Assembly: GCA_039794565.1 (NCBI GenBank)
Contig: JAUQVX010000005.1
Location: 45,001 to 109,000 of the forward strand
DNA: 64,000 nt
Reading direction: 5' to 3'
Origin: Gloeomargarita sp. SRBZ-1_bins_9
Lineage (GTDB): Bacteria; Cyanobacteriota; Cyanobacteriia; Gloeomargaritales; Gloeomargaritaceae
This document shows positions 32,812 through 41,768 of this stretch, piece after piece; the first letter of the stretch is position 1; each line of letters starts with the position of its first letter. Both the position numbers and the translations under genes were made by a program. Below the pieces are notes generated by a model. The model did not search any database, was not told the DNA's origin, and saw nothing but the letters and a program-made list of their open reading frames with translations.

Positions 32812-33398
32812 AGGGCCAGTTCCTCCTGGAAATAAATCGCGCAAATATCTGCCGGCAGATGGGTCATGAGGGCATCCTGGCCGCGGGAGACCAAAGCCGC
32901 CACCTGATCCGGCGCCAAGTCTAACTCCCGACCAATCTGTTCATCCGACCAGCACCCCACCGTTTTGAGGACCATCACCGTGCGCAGGGGCGTGGCCAAC
33001 TGGTCCAGGGCCTCCTGCAAATAGCACCATAAAGGCGGCGGGGCGGTCAGCAACTGGTAGCGAATCTGCTCGGGCGGCGGTATGTCCACCTGGCTTAACC
33101 AATCCCCCGTTCGGTCCACCAGCCAACTCTGTAAGCTAGTTAAATCCGCTGGTGGCGAAAACTCCCGCAATTGTTGGTACAGGTAGCGCCAGGTGGTGGC
33201 AAATAGATAATCCGCCTGGACCTGCGTTGGAGCAGCATGGCGCACCAGGCTGTAGATCAACAGGGCATACCGGCAAAATAAGGCCACAAACGCTCGTCCT
33301 TGGGTCGGTTCCCCCTGCAACTGCTGCAACAACTCCCGGTCGCTGTGTCCCTGCAACGCCTGGATCAACGGGTGCTGGCATTCACCGAAATCCGGCAT
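32808..33398 (-). CDS. Sigma-70-like protein (region 4 HTH)
   Basis: About 196 residues. The C-terminal part (LDQLATPLRTVMVLKTVGCW then SDEQIGRELDLAPDQVAALV) matches sigma region 4 of ECF-like factors; the N-terminal half is a helical domain in which region 2 is hard to recognise. Proteins of this sort are annotated in cyanobacteria as sigma-70 family members, but promoter recognition is unproven. ATG 33398 has AGGA six bases upstream; an ATG at 33404 and a GTG at 33413 are alternatives. First gene of the sigma-like/DUF3082/pstC operon. Confidence 0.7.
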   Translation of the reverse strand: MPDFGECQHPLIQALQGHSDRELLQQLQGEPTQGRAFVALFCRYALLIYSLVRHAAPTQVQADYLFATTWRYLYQQLREFSPPADLTSLQSWLVDRTGDWLSQVDIPPPEQIRYQLLTAPPPLWCYLQEALDQLATPLRTVMVLKTVGCWSDEQIGRELDLAPDQVAALVSRGQDALMTHLPADICAIYFQEELAL

Positions 33399-33466
33399 TT
33401 GCATCCTGTCCACTCCATACGCCCTGGCGCTATGTTATATTACAGGTCTATCGCCAATCCACTCCA

Positions 33467-33558
33467 GGAGAGGTGGCTGAGTGGTCGAAAGCGGCAGATT
33501 GCTAATCTGTTGTACGGCAGGTAACTCCGTACCGCGGGTTCGAATCCCGCCCTCTCCG
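33467..33558 (+). tRNA. trnS-GCU: tRNA-Ser (GCU)
   Basis: 92 bases without encoded CCA. Acceptor GGAGAGG pairs with CCTCTCC, discriminator G. The anticodon loop reads TTGCTAA (anticodon GCT), a long variable arm (TACGGCAGGTAACTCCGTA) marks class II, and the T-loop is GGTTCGAATCC. TATATT at 33436-33441 is a possible -10 box. Confidence 0.96.
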
Positions 33559-33578
33559 TTGCCTGGGAGGTATTGATT

Positions 33579-34061
33579 ATGGTATGGCGCCATTCGACCA
33601 CGGCCCTGGACCGGCTCTGGGCAGCCCTGGTGTATCTGATTCCTCTATACGACGGTTTACTCTACGGCCAGTTTCTCTTTCGCCAGTTTCCCCCTTTGGC
33701 TTACCTGGGGTACCCCCTGCTACCCCTAGCCTTGGTCTATAGCGCCTTACCCCTGGGGCTGGGCAGTTTACTAGTCTTTATCCTGTTGTTTGTCGCCGTG
33801 GTACGCAACGAGAAAGTGCCCCATTTCATTCGCTTCAACACGATGCAGGCCATTCTGCTGAGCATTGTGCTGACCCTGGTGACCCTGGTGTACAACTTTG
33901 TCCTAGCTCCCCTGGTGCAGGGCTTCTTGCAGGAGGTGCTGTTCAACACCGTTTTTCTGGCGGTCTTGGCGGCGGTAGGCTATGGCATGGTGCAGTCGGC
34001 GCGGGGACGCTATCCAGAAATCCCGGTGATTGCTGAGGCCAGCTATCTCCAGATCCGGTAA
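33579..34061 (+). CDS. Tic20-family membrane protein
   Basis: A 160-residue four-helix protein. The segment RNEKVPHFIRFNTMQAILLS is the hallmark of the Tic20 family, whose plastid members form the inner-envelope import channel; the cyanobacterial role is unknown. ATG 33579 has GGGAGG eight bases upstream. The stop overlaps the next start by one base (TAATG). Confidence 0.92.
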   Translation: MVWRHSTTALDRLWAALVYLIPLYDGLLYGQFLFRQFPPLAYLGYPLLPLALVYSALPLGLGSLLVFILLFVAVVRNEKVPHFIRFNTMQAILLSIVLTLVTLVYNFVLAPLVQGFLQEVLFNTVFLAVLAAVGYGMVQSARGRYPEIPVIAEASYLQIR

Positions 34062-35371
34062 TGGCGGTGGACTACAACGTCGTCATCCTGGGCGGGTCGT
34101 TGGAGGCCCGATGGGCGGCGTTGTGGGCAAGCCAACAGGGGGCGCGGGTGGCCCTGGTAACGGACGGGGACAGGGACTGGGCCATGGTAGCGGCGGGTTA
34201 CTGGAGCCGGGTTGGTGTCATCGCCCAGCAGGGACAACAGGCCAGTTGGCTGTGGCCGGGGGGCACCCGAGGACACCCCTCGTGGGAACGGGCGTATCAC
34301 TGGGTCAAGCACCAGGTTTGGTGTGGCCAGAGCTGTTACGGAGATGGGGCGTTGCTCCAGGCTGGGGTAGATGTGGTGGCCGGTCCGGGGCAATTCATCC
34401 TAGAACCCCCGCTAGCCCTGCAAACCCCCCAGCGAACCCTGCGGGCCTGTGGCTACATTGTGGCCCTAATGGGAACGCCCCTGCTGCCGGAAATTCCCGA
34501 ATGGCGCCGCGTACCGTTTCAGACCGTTGACGACTGGGTTGCTTGGGGCAAACCGCCAGGGCGGGTGGCCATCTGGGGAAATACCCCGGTCGCTGTGGTA
34601 CTGGCGCAGGCCTGGGCGCGGCTGGGGGTGCCGGTGACCTTTTTCCTGGGGGAATCGCGGCTGCTGCCTTTGGAGGAGGAACTGATCGCCCAACGTTTAA
34701 CGCGTATCCTGCAGGCGGAGGGGGTGCAGGTGTTGCCCGAAACACCCCTCAAACGGGTGACCCCCCAACCATCAGGAATTCTCCTCGACACTCCCCAAGG
34801 TCCCTGGGAAGTAGATACCCTGCTACTGACGACGCCCCCCCATGTCCCCCCCGAACGGCTCGGTGCCGTCGAATTCCGTCGCCGAGGTCCCCATCTCCAG
34901 GTCAACCCCTATTTGCAAACCAGCCACCCCCGCATCTACGCCGTCGGCGATGCCATCGGTCATTACCCGGTGCCCGCCGTGCTGGGTTACGGACTGGCCC
35001 TGGCCCTGAACAACATCCTTTACCGGCGGCGCCGCCCCGTTTACCGGCAGTTGTCCTGGGTGATTCCCACGGACCCCCTATGGTTGCGCCAGGGCTGGAC
35101 CGAATCCCAAGCCCGCCAAGCCTATCCCCGTCGCCTCCAGGTGCACACCCAACCCCACCGTAAACGCCTGACCCAGGGCCGAGGTAAAGTATTGGGCTGG
35201 CACGCCCTGGATAACACGGACCCGTACAGCCACTTCAGCCGGATGGCCGATCAACATCTCACCTGGGACAGTTGGCGCTGGCTGAGCGGCGTAACCCGCA
35301 TGCCCTCTGCTCCCCCCGCCACCTGGTGGCGTCGCGCCTGGTTTACGTGGCAGCGGGATAGGACGCCTTAG
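34061..35371 (+). CDS. Divergent FAD/NAD(P)-dependent disulfide oxidoreductase-like protein
   Basis: A 436-residue protein with the two-Rossmann order of pyridine nucleotide-disulfide oxidoreductases: N-terminal FAD-binding region (YNVVILGGSLEARWAA), an internal NAD(P) Rossmann (RVAIWGNTPVAVVLAQAWAR) and the second FAD motif RIYAVGDAIGH. The first glycine motif is changed (GGSLEA instead of GxGxxG) and the redox CxxxxC is absent, so it is not a functional disulfide reductase. It is coupled to tic20 (TAATG) and overlaps the convergent crtD by 29 bases. Substrate unknown. Confidence 0.75.
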   Translation: MAVDYNVVILGGSLEARWAALWASQQGARVALVTDGDRDWAMVAAGYWSRVGVIAQQGQQASWLWPGGTRGHPSWERAYHWVKHQVWCGQSCYGDGALLQAGVDVVAGPGQFILEPPLALQTPQRTLRACGYIVALMGTPLLPEIPEWRRVPFQTVDDWVAWGKPPGRVAIWGNTPVAVVLAQAWARLGVPVTFFLGESRLLPLEEELIAQRLTRILQAEGVQVLPETPLKRVTPQPSGILLDTPQGPWEVDTLLLTTPPHVPPERLGAVEFRRRGPHLQVNPYLQTSHPRIYAVGDAIGHYPVPAVLGYGLALALNNILYRRRRPVYRQLSWVIPTDPLWLRQGWTESQARQAYPRRLQVHTQPHRKRLTQGRGKVLGWHALDNTDPYSHFSRMADQHLTWDSWRWLSGVTRMPSAPPATWWRRAWFTWQRDRTP

Positions 35372-36854
35372 CTGAACGGGCCATGGCACAGATTTGCTCC
35401 ACCGCCTGCACCGCGGCATAGCTTACCCCCGCCGTCCCTTCCCCCGGATGCACCGAATCCCCCACCAACCACAGGCCGGCAACGGGTGTACGGGTCGCCA
35501 GGGCCAAGGGGCCAAAGGTCCTCACCCGCTGGCCAACGCCCCCCACCATCCCCAGGTGCCGGGCCGTATAGCGGGCAAACGTACGGGGGGTGGCCGCCTC
35601 CACATGCACCAGGTGTTCCGGCGACAGGTCAAAAAAAGTGCCCAAGCGGGCCAGCGCCTGTTCCGTGTAGTGCCGTTTCAAAGCAGCATAGTCCCCCTGT
35701 TGCCATATCCCCACCGCCGTAAACGACGACGCCACCAGGGTAGCCATCCCCGCCGGCGCCCGCCCATCCCCCGGTTGACTCACGGAAACAAACAGGGAGT
35801 TGGTTTCACCGATGGGACCGTTGGCGTCATAGAGAAATTGCAGGTGCATGGGACAACCCGTGGGAATGGCGGCCTGTTGCACCCCCAGGTACACCACAAA
35901 AGCGCCGGACGCCGGGGGCAAATGGGTAATACGCCAGCGGTACAACGGCGGCGCCCCCTTCCCCAACAACCGCAATACATCCGGCGCCGTTACATTGGCC
36001 ACCAGGTGGTCCACCCCTTCATAGCGCCGTTGCCCGTGGGCGTTTTCCACCCAGACCCCTTGCACCCGTCCCCGTTGCACCACAATCTCTGTGACCCGGT
36101 GCCGACGTTGGACCCGTCCCCCCCAGCGATGCAGTCCCTGGAGCAACCGCTGGCTGAGCACCTGCATACTGCCCTGGAGATGGAACAACCCCTGGGGTGC
36201 ATGGGGAATCCCCAACACCGTAGCTCCGTACAACAGCGCCGTCTCATCGGCCTCACACTGGGAGTACAGCTTCAGTTGCATATCCAGAAAAGTCTTGAGC
36301 CGCCGCTGGTTCCCCAAGCCCATCAACCGCAACACCTGCCCCACGGTCAACCAAGCAAGCGGCGTGATCAGCAATGTTTCACCATCTAACGCCCCCAGCA
36401 GGCGTAACCAATCCCAGAGGGCACGCGGGGGAATCACCGGCTGCCGTTGCTGGAAGCGCCACCCCACGGCAAACAACCAGTCCATCAGTTGCCAAAACCG
36501 CTCACTGCCGGGAAATTGCCGTTGTCGTTCCGCCTGCCACTGCTGGGGGTCCCGCCAGACCCGGATGGGGGTTGTTTCACCGGGCAAATACACCGCACAG
36601 GCCGGGTCACACCAGCACCCCGTCGGTAAAGCCACCCCCAACTCCGTCAACACCCGGTGATGAATGCCCCCCGGCTCCAGGCCCGCCACCTGGGTCGCTC
36701 CCACCTCGAATACAAAGGGTCCCCGCCGGAACGTGGAGGCGCATCCCCCCACCTGGACCGCCTGTTCCCACACCACCACCTCAAAGCCCCGTTTCGCCAA
36801 CAGCGCCGCCGCCGTTAACCCGCCTATCCCTGCGCCAATGACCCCCACCCGCAT
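35343..36854 (-). CDS. crtD: Carotenoid C-3',4' desaturase CrtD-type
   Basis: A 503-residue CrtI-superfamily flavoprotein. It opens with the FAD motif VGVIGAGIGGLTAAALLAKR, then QVGGCASTFRRGPFVFEVGA, the conserved cyanobacterial segment AGLEPGGIHHRVL, and the C-terminal LWLVGDSVHPGEGTAGVSYA. The PGETTPIRVWRDPQQW block matches cyanobacterial CrtD, which introduces the 3',4' double bond of myxol-type glycosides; CrtH (prolycopene isomerase) is the nearest alternative. ATG 36854 is used. Confidence 0.82.
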   Translation of the reverse strand: MRVGVIGAGIGGLTAAALLAKRGFEVVVWEQAVQVGGCASTFRRGPFVFEVGATQVAGLEPGGIHHRVLTELGVALPTGCWCDPACAVYLPGETTPIRVWRDPQQWQAERQRQFPGSERFWQLMDWLFAVGWRFQQRQPVIPPRALWDWLRLLGALDGETLLITPLAWLTVGQVLRLMGLGNQRRLKTFLDMQLKLYSQCEADETALLYGATVLGIPHAPQGLFHLQGSMQVLSQRLLQGLHRWGGRVQRRHRVTEIVVQRGRVQGVWVENAHGQRRYEGVDHLVANVTAPDVLRLLGKGAPPLYRWRITHLPPASGAFVVYLGVQQAAIPTGCPMHLQFLYDANGPIGETNSLFVSVSQPGDGRAPAGMATLVASSFTAVGIWQQGDYAALKRHYTEQALARLGTFFDLSPEHLVHVEAATPRTFARYTARHLGMVGGVGQRVRTFGPLALATRTPVAGLWLVGDSVHPGEGTAGVSYAAVQAVEQICAMARSAKASYPAAT

Positions 36855-36893
36855 CGCCAGTCCGTTACAAAACTTCACTTTTCCTATGGTAGG

Positions 36894-37430
36894 GTGGGGC
36901 TAGGGGTGTTTGGCGATGGGAGGATTCTGTTGCTGTCCCCGGAGATAGGCGTGGCCACCAACCTGGATAACTGGGTGGTCGGGACTACCTATGGACTCCA
37001 GCGGCGCCGCATTGGGGTTTGGGCCAATGGTCTGATTGCCCTCTGCAGCTGTGACCGGTGGAGAACACTTGCGCCAGTGGTTGAGCGTCCCGGTGGGTGA
37101 ACGGTTGGCAGGTGGCGTGTTTTTAGCATTAGCGGCCCTAACCACGGCAGAACTTTTGCGGAGTCAAACCCTGGACAGTTCACCTGGACCCCCGGCGCCG
37201 ATTTCCCCGGCAGAGGCCTTGCCGTTGGGGGTTTGGGGGCGGGTTTAGCGGGTTTTGCTCCCTGGACTCTAGCCGGTGTTATGGTGGTGTTTAGCTGGCT
37301 ACCGATTGGGGTGGGGCAATGGTTGGGTCGTCATCTCGGCGCCCATATCCGGCCCGACTGGACCCATGGGACGGCGGCCATGGTTTTCTTGGGGGCTGGT
37401 CTATGGGAAGTGCTCCACAGCCTGAAGGGG
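36894..37430 (+). pseudogene. Decayed MntP/YtaF-like manganese efflux pump
   Basis: Three consecutive reading-frame pieces rebuild one membrane protein. Piece 1 (from GTG 36894): NLDNWVVGTTYGLQRRRIGV then ANGLIAL, matching helix 1 of MntP-type exporters. Piece 2 (frame +1, about 37033-37245): TGGEHLRQWLSVPVGERLAG then ALAALTTAELLRS and SPAEALPLGV. Piece 3 (from 37233): GAGLAGFAPWTLAG then SWLPIGVGQWLGRHLG and FLGAGLWEVL. About ten residues of the second Asp/Asn helix are missing between pieces 2 and 3. Frame shifts plus deletion indicate a dead gene; its 3' end now underlies the aldolase start. Confidence 0.62.
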
Positions 37431-38023
37431 TCATCAAATATCGGGTGCGCCACCAGGCAGGACCGCCCATCCCCTGGGACCTGGTGACCGAGTTAGAGCA
37501 GTGGCGACAAAGGCTGCGGGCGCAGGGGTGGTTAGGTCAGTATCCCGACGGCCTGAGCTACGGCAATGTCAGTCAGCGCCATCCCCAGGGGGGCTTGGTG
37601 ATTACGGCGACCCAGGTAGCCCATCGCCCCCAGCTCACGGCGCAAGATTACGTCCATGTCACGGCCTATGACCCGGCCACCCACACCCTCACCGTCGTTG
37701 GTCCCCTAGCCGCCAGCAGCGAAGCGCCGACCCACTGGGCGATATACGACCTGCATCCTGACATCCAGGTGGTGTTTCACATTCATTCGCCCGACCTATG
37801 GCGACGGTTGTTACAGGAGCCGGGAGTTCCCTGTACTGCCCCTGATATTCCCTACGGCACCCAGGCGATGGCCCAGGCAATCCGCCGCCTCTATCCCCCG
37901 GACATTGACCCCTTTGCCCATCCCTGCTTCGTCATGGCCGGCCACGCAGATGGGGTGTTTAGTTTTGGTCGCACAGCCCGCCAAGCCGGTCAGGCCCTGA
38001 TGCAATGGTTGACCGCGTGTTAG
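37403..38023 (+). CDS. Class II aldolase/adducin-family protein
   Basis: A 206-residue protein. The zinc-site histidines of class II aldolases appear as VVFHIHSPDLW (HxH) and MAGHADGVFSFG (third His), with SYGNVSQRHPQGGLVITATQ as the conserved substrate segment. Relatives include fuculose-phosphate aldolase and ribulose 5-phosphate 4-epimerase; the natural substrate is unknown. The start ATG 37403 lies within the tail of the MntP relic. tRNA-Leu follows 15 bases after the stop. Confidence 0.85.
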   Translation: MGSAPQPEGVIKYRVRHQAGPPIPWDLVTELEQWRQRLRAQGWLGQYPDGLSYGNVSQRHPQGGLVITATQVAHRPQLTAQDYVHVTAYDPATHTLTVVGPLAASSEAPTHWAIYDLHPDIQVVFHIHSPDLWRRLLQEPGVPCTAPDIPYGTQAMAQAIRRLYPPDIDPFAHPCFVMAGHADGVFSFGRTARQAGQALMQWLTAC

Positions 38024-38038
38024 ACTAGAAGTCTGAAT

Positions 38039-38119
38039 GCGGATGTGGCGGAACTGGTATACGCGCACGTTTGAGGGGCGTGTGGCTTTGCCATGCGAGT
38101 TCGAGTCTCGCCATCCGCA
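38039..38119 (+). tRNA. trnL-GAG: tRNA-Leu (GAG)
   Basis: 81 bases without encoded CCA. Acceptor GCGGATG pairs with CATCCGC, discriminator A. The anticodon stem CACGT/GCGTG encloses a loop with anticodon GAG; a class II variable arm and the T-loop GAGTTCGAGTCTC follow. Confidence 0.95.
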
Positions 38120-38199
38120 CTTAACGAATAGGGTTTTCCCTGGCTGCAACACCAGCTGTGCGTTATCATGACTAGCAGTCAGTGATGGAATTAGGGGCA

Positions 38200-38511
38200 A
38201 TGGTTTTACAACTGCAATACTTTTTGCTGCTGGCGGCTGCCTTGTTTTGCATTGGCATTTACGGCCTAGTGACCAGCCGGAATGCGGTGCGGGTTTTAAT
38301 GTCGGTGGAATTGATGTTGAATGCGGTGAACTTGAATTTTATTGCCTTTGCCAATTACCTCGACCCGGCGGATATTAAAGGTCAGGTTTTTTCGATTTTT
38401 GTGATTACAGTTGCCGCCGCGGAAGCCGCTGTGGGTTTGGCGATTGTGTTAGCCATTTACCGCAACCGGGAGACGGTGGATATGGAACGATTTAACCTAC
38501 TCAAGTGGTAA
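38200..38511 (+). CDS. ndhE: NAD(P)H-quinone oxidoreductase chain 4L
   Basis: A 103-residue, three-helix NDH-1 subunit homologous to Nuo[21 protein letters not shown] starts it, and the buried glutamate of the proton path lies in [19 protein letters not shown]; the end [19 protein letters not shown] is typical. ATG 38200 gives the usual length; upstream in-frame ATG 38185 and GTG 38182 add six or seven residues. ndhE normally sits in ndhAIGE; here it is alone behind a tRNA, so the ndh cluster is dispersed. Confidence 0.95.
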   Translation: MVLQLQYFLLLAAALFCIGIYGLVTSRNAVRVLMSVELMLNAVNLNFIAFANYLDPADIKGQVFSIFVITVAAAEAAVGLAIVLAIYRNRETVDMERFNLLKW

Positions 38512-38697
38512 TGGCCGTCATTAGTTATTGTCTGAGGGATGTTGTGAGTTAGTGTTGTGTCAGTTGTGATAGTGGTACTAACAGCGGTGACTGCTTAGCG
38601 CAAGATGAAGGTAGTGCTACGTGCGGACTGAGGCACATTTTGTGACCAACAGCGCTATACCCCTATCAGCCAGCACCCACAGGCGTTTTACTTGCAG

Positions 38698-40887
38698 TCA
38701 GGTCAGCAATTGCCGCACGCGCTGGACAATGGCCTCGGCGCTCAAGTCATTGTAGGCCAGCAGTTGGTCTGGGGAAGCGGCCGTTTCGCCCCGACGCCAC
38801 CCCACGGCATCTCGCCGGGACACCCGGGCGCGCAGGAGTACCGGTTCCAAGGTGCACACCGGCCCCCCGCTAATCCCCAACAGCGCATCGCCCCCAAATA
38901 GCCCCTGAAACGTGGACTCGTCCATGAAATCGCCATCGGGTTCGGCGCAGGTGGACCAGGCAATATCCGTGGGACGATACAACCGCCGCAGGTTCACCAG
39001 ACTGACCACCCGCGTGCCGAGGCCCTGGGCATTGAGCTGCGCTGCCGCCACCAATACCGGTATCAACACCATATCCCCCACCACCGCCAGCACCACCAGG
39101 GGGTTCCCCGGCGTCTCCTGCAGGACTATCGCCCCCTGGGTCACGGCCTGTTGCGCCTGGGTCCATGTGGTGCGAATGGGCAAGGGGGTTTTACTGGCAA
39201 AGATGGCGATGCCTTTGTTGGAAGTGGTGACGGCCCACAGGTAAGCCGCCTGGGCGCAATGGGCATCCGGGGGAAACAGGGGGTACACATTGCCGTTGCG
39301 CATCAAAGCCATGTAGTAGGCCTCGATTTCTGGGCGCTGGTGAGTCCAACCGTTGCGTCCCTGCTCCAAAGCTCCCGCCGTAAACAGGGCAACCGTCGAG
39401 GGGGTAGGCCGCCGCAGTTCTGCCATCGCCTGGGTCACCGTCTGCCAGATGGGTAGGCCATTGATGGCAAAGGATTCATAGGAACACCACAGGGACCGTC
39501 CCCCCAGCAAACAGACCGCCGCCGCCAGACCCGCGCAGGCATCCTCGCTCAGGGGTTCGTACACCTGCCCCTGGGGGGACTGGTTATACAGGGGGTCCAC
39601 CGTCGGGTGAATGACCTTCAGGCCCTGATTGATATTGGCTATCCCGGAAGCTTCGTTGCCATCGGCGTTGGTGACCAAAAACTTAGGGTCGCTTTGCCCA
39701 AGTTGCACCACCAGCTTGCCCACCGCCGTTGTGGCCACCTGCTTTTCCCCCATGGGCCATTCCTGATGGACCAACCCCGGCAACGGGGGCAAGGGTCGCA
39801 CCGATTCCGTGACCGCTACCTGGGCTGCCGGACCACCCCCTGCCCGCCGGAAATTCTCCCGCACCAGGTCCCAAGCCTCCACCGGTAACGCCCGCTGTTG
39901 CAGGGCCTGGACAATATCCGGGTTCTCTAGGGTGTGCTGGGCGTAGAGATTATGGGCTTTGGCCCCCCGGGCGTGAACCCCAGCCCCCTTCAACTGCTTA
40001 AGGATAAATACTGTCAATTGCCCCCCCAGGGCACTTTGCGCTGCCTGATCCAGACCACTGAGGACCGCCTCGGTAAAGCGTAACCGCTGGCCAAAGCTAA
40101 ATCGGGTGCTGTCCACGTAATCCCCCGGTTGCCCCTGGTCGTCAAAGTCTTTCGCATCCACTAGAAAGACAGCCTCAAACCCGTGGGCCTGCCAATAACG
40201 GGTCATCCAGGTGTTATCTACGGTGGCATTCATGCTGTGGTGCTCCTGGCTGTAGCCGTTCCAGACCAGGATGGGCAAAAAATTCGTCACCCGGGGAAAC
40301 GCCGTGTGGAAGTGCAAAAAGCTACTCATGACGTAGGGTTCCCCTAGCCCCCCATCCCCAATCGTCACCGGGAACAGTACATCTGGGTAGAGATAGGCTC
40401 CCGCCATAGCAAAATGCTGCCCTTGACCCAGGGGACCCGCCGGCCCAATCACCCCAGGAATCGCCCCTGACAGGTGCCCTAACAACCCATGCATTTCCCG
40501 GAACCGCGCCCGCAAATCCGCCACCGTGCGAATCCCCATCTGTTCCAGGGACCCATCCAAAAACAAAGCCGCATAAAACCCCGGCGCGTGATGGCCCACT
40601 TCGGTGGGGATATTTTTGTACCCCAACATGAACAGGGCGGCGATGGCTTCGGCGCAACTGGCAAAGCCCCCCGGGTGTCCTGAGGCCTTACTGGCGGTCA
40701 TTTGCAGCACCAGGTAGCGCAACGCGTCAGCGGCCAGCAGGGTTTGGTAAACCGCCTGGGGGTCCTGGGGGTCGGCAATGCGGCCGGTAGTGGCGTTGAC
40801 TGCCGGTTGTTGGCCATAATGGGACCAATCCGGCCATGCAGCCCCCAAATAATCAATGCCTTGCCAGCAGTCCGTTGCGACAGTCAT
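38698..40887 (-). CDS. Transketolase/phosphoketolase-family TPP enzyme
   Basis: A 729-residue thiamine-diphosphate enzyme. SGHPGG near residue 70 is transketolase-like, but the TPP motif spacing (GDG, 30 residues, N in GDGGLGEPYV...VWNGYS) and the following NGY are phosphoketolase-like. The C-terminal part (LSEDACAGLAAAVCLLGGRS, then YESFAINGLPIW and NGWTHQRPEIEAYYM) also follows phosphoketolases. It probably splits xylulose 5-phosphate or a related sugar phosphate, or is a cousin with another substrate, like the less-studied second phosphoketolase-like proteins of cyanobacteria. ATG 40887 is chosen over the longer 41016, which would overlap psbZ. Confidence 0.8.
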   Translation of the reverse strand: MTVATDCWQGIDYLGAAWPDWSHYGQQPAVNATTGRIADPQDPQAVYQTLLAADALRYLVLQMTASKASGHPGGFASCAEAIAALFMLGYKNIPTEVGHHAPGFYAALFLDGSLEQMGIRTVADLRARFREMHGLLGHLSGAIPGVIGPAGPLGQGQHFAMAGAYLYPDVLFPVTIGDGGLGEPYVMSSFLHFHTAFPRVTNFLPILVWNGYSQEHHSMNATVDNTWMTRYWQAHGFEAVFLVDAKDFDDQGQPGDYVDSTRFSFGQRLRFTEAVLSGLDQAAQSALGGQLTVFILKQLKGAGVHARGAKAHNLYAQHTLENPDIVQALQQRALPVEAWDLVRENFRRAGGGPAAQVAVTESVRPLPPLPGLVHQEWPMGEKQVATTAVGKLVVQLGQSDPKFLVTNADGNEASGIANINQGLKVIHPTVDPLYNQSPQGQVYEPLSEDACAGLAAAVCLLGGRSLWCSYESFAINGLPIWQTVTQAMAELRRPTPSTVALFTAGALEQGRNGWTHQRPEIEAYYMALMRNGNVYPLFPPDAHCAQAAYLWAVTTSNKGIAIFASKTPLPIRTTWTQAQQAVTQGAIVLQETPGNPLVVLAVVGDMVLIPVLVAAAQLNAQGLGTRVVSLVNLRRLYRPTDIAWSTCAEPDGDFMDESTFQGLFGGDALLGISGGPVCTLEPVLLRARVSRRDAVGWRRGETAASPDQLLAYNDLSAEAIVQRVRQLLT

Positions 40888-41015
40888 CGTCCCTACCTTA
40901 GCCGCTTCAATTATTGAGCATTGTAGTATTGCCGAGGCAATCCGGCGAGGAGGAAGTTGCGGACGACCCAGTTTTTGATAGCCTGATAGATGGGCTGTGT
41001 TGGGAGTTAACAGCA

Positions 41016-41204
41016 ATGACGATTTTGTTTCAGGGACTGGTGTTGTTGCTGGTGCTGTTGACCTTTGTGATGGTGGTGGCGGTGCCGGTGGTCCTAGCGA
41101 CCCCCGGGGAATGGCAGCGCTACCAACGACTGGTCTATCTGGGCGCCGGCGTCTGGGTTTTGCTGATCTTTGCCATTGGTCTGATGGATGTCTTTATCGT
41201 CTGA
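41016..41204 (+). CDS. psbZ: Photosystem II reaction centre protein Z
   Basis: A 62-residue two-helix protein, [20 protein letters not shown] then [14 protein letters not shown]. It matches PsbZ (Ycf9), which sits at the PSII core periphery and stabilises antenna and supercomplex contacts. A GGGAG site precedes the ATG at 41016; the longer frame to 40914 is not part of PsbZ. It overlaps ribH by one base (TGATG), a pairing common in cyanobacteria. Confidence 0.95.
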   Translation: MTILFQGLVLLLVLLTFVMVVAVPVVLATPGEWQRYQRLVYLGAGVWVLLIFAIGLMDVFIV

Positions 41205-41731
41205 TGGCCGTCTTTGAAGGGACCTTTACCGAAGTTGACCGTCTCCGGCTGGCCATTGTCATTGGGCGGTTCAACGACCTAATTGCCGGCAAGCTGCTGG
41301 AGGGTTGTCGGGATGCCCTGCAACGGCACGGGGTGAACCTGGAGACGCAGGTGGATTATTTCTGGGTGCCGGGCAGCTTTGAAATTCCGGTGGTGGCCCA
41401 CCAGTTGGCCCAAAGCCAGCGCTACGATGCGGTCATCTGCTTGGGGGCGGTCATTCGTGGCGATACCCCCCACTTTGAGTACGTCGCCGCCGAAGTCGCT
41501 AAGGGCATCGCCGCCGCCAGTTTCCAGACCGGGGTACCGGTCATTTTTGGGGTGCTGACCACCGATAACCTACAACAGGCCATCGAACGCGCCGGCGTCA
41601 AGAGCAACAAAGGCTGGGAATACGCCATGAACGCCCTGGAGATGGCCAGTTTGATGCGCCAGGTGCGGCAGTTGCGCCCGGCCTATACCCCATCGCTGCC
41701 CCGGGTAGCAGACCTCCCCGATGCCCGTTGA
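41204..41731 (+). CDS. ribH: 6,7-dimethyl-8-ribityllumazine synthase
   Basis: A 175-residue lumazine synthase of riboflavin synthesis. Diagnostic segments: [55 protein letters not shown] (catalytic His) and [17 protein letters not shown]. The ATG at 41204 shares one base with the psbZ stop, so the two are co-translated. A short Pro-rich tail extends beyond the usual end. Confidence 0.97.
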   Translation: MAVFEGTFTEVDRLRLAIVIGRFNDLIAGKLLEGCRDALQRHGVNLETQVDYFWVPGSFEIPVVAHQLAQSQRYDAVICLGAVIRGDTPHFEYVAAEVAKGIAAASFQTGVPVIFGVLTTDNLQQAIERAGVKSNKGWEYAMNALEMASLMRQVRQLRPAYTPSLPRVADLPDAR

Positions 41732-41768
41732 CAGGGACACCCAACTCGCTAGAATAGATGAAGCGACT

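Noticed and set aside
40914-41015. Upstream extension of the psbZ frame
   Set aside because: PsbZ is about 62 residues and starts at MTILFQ; the extension is hydrophilic and not part of the family.
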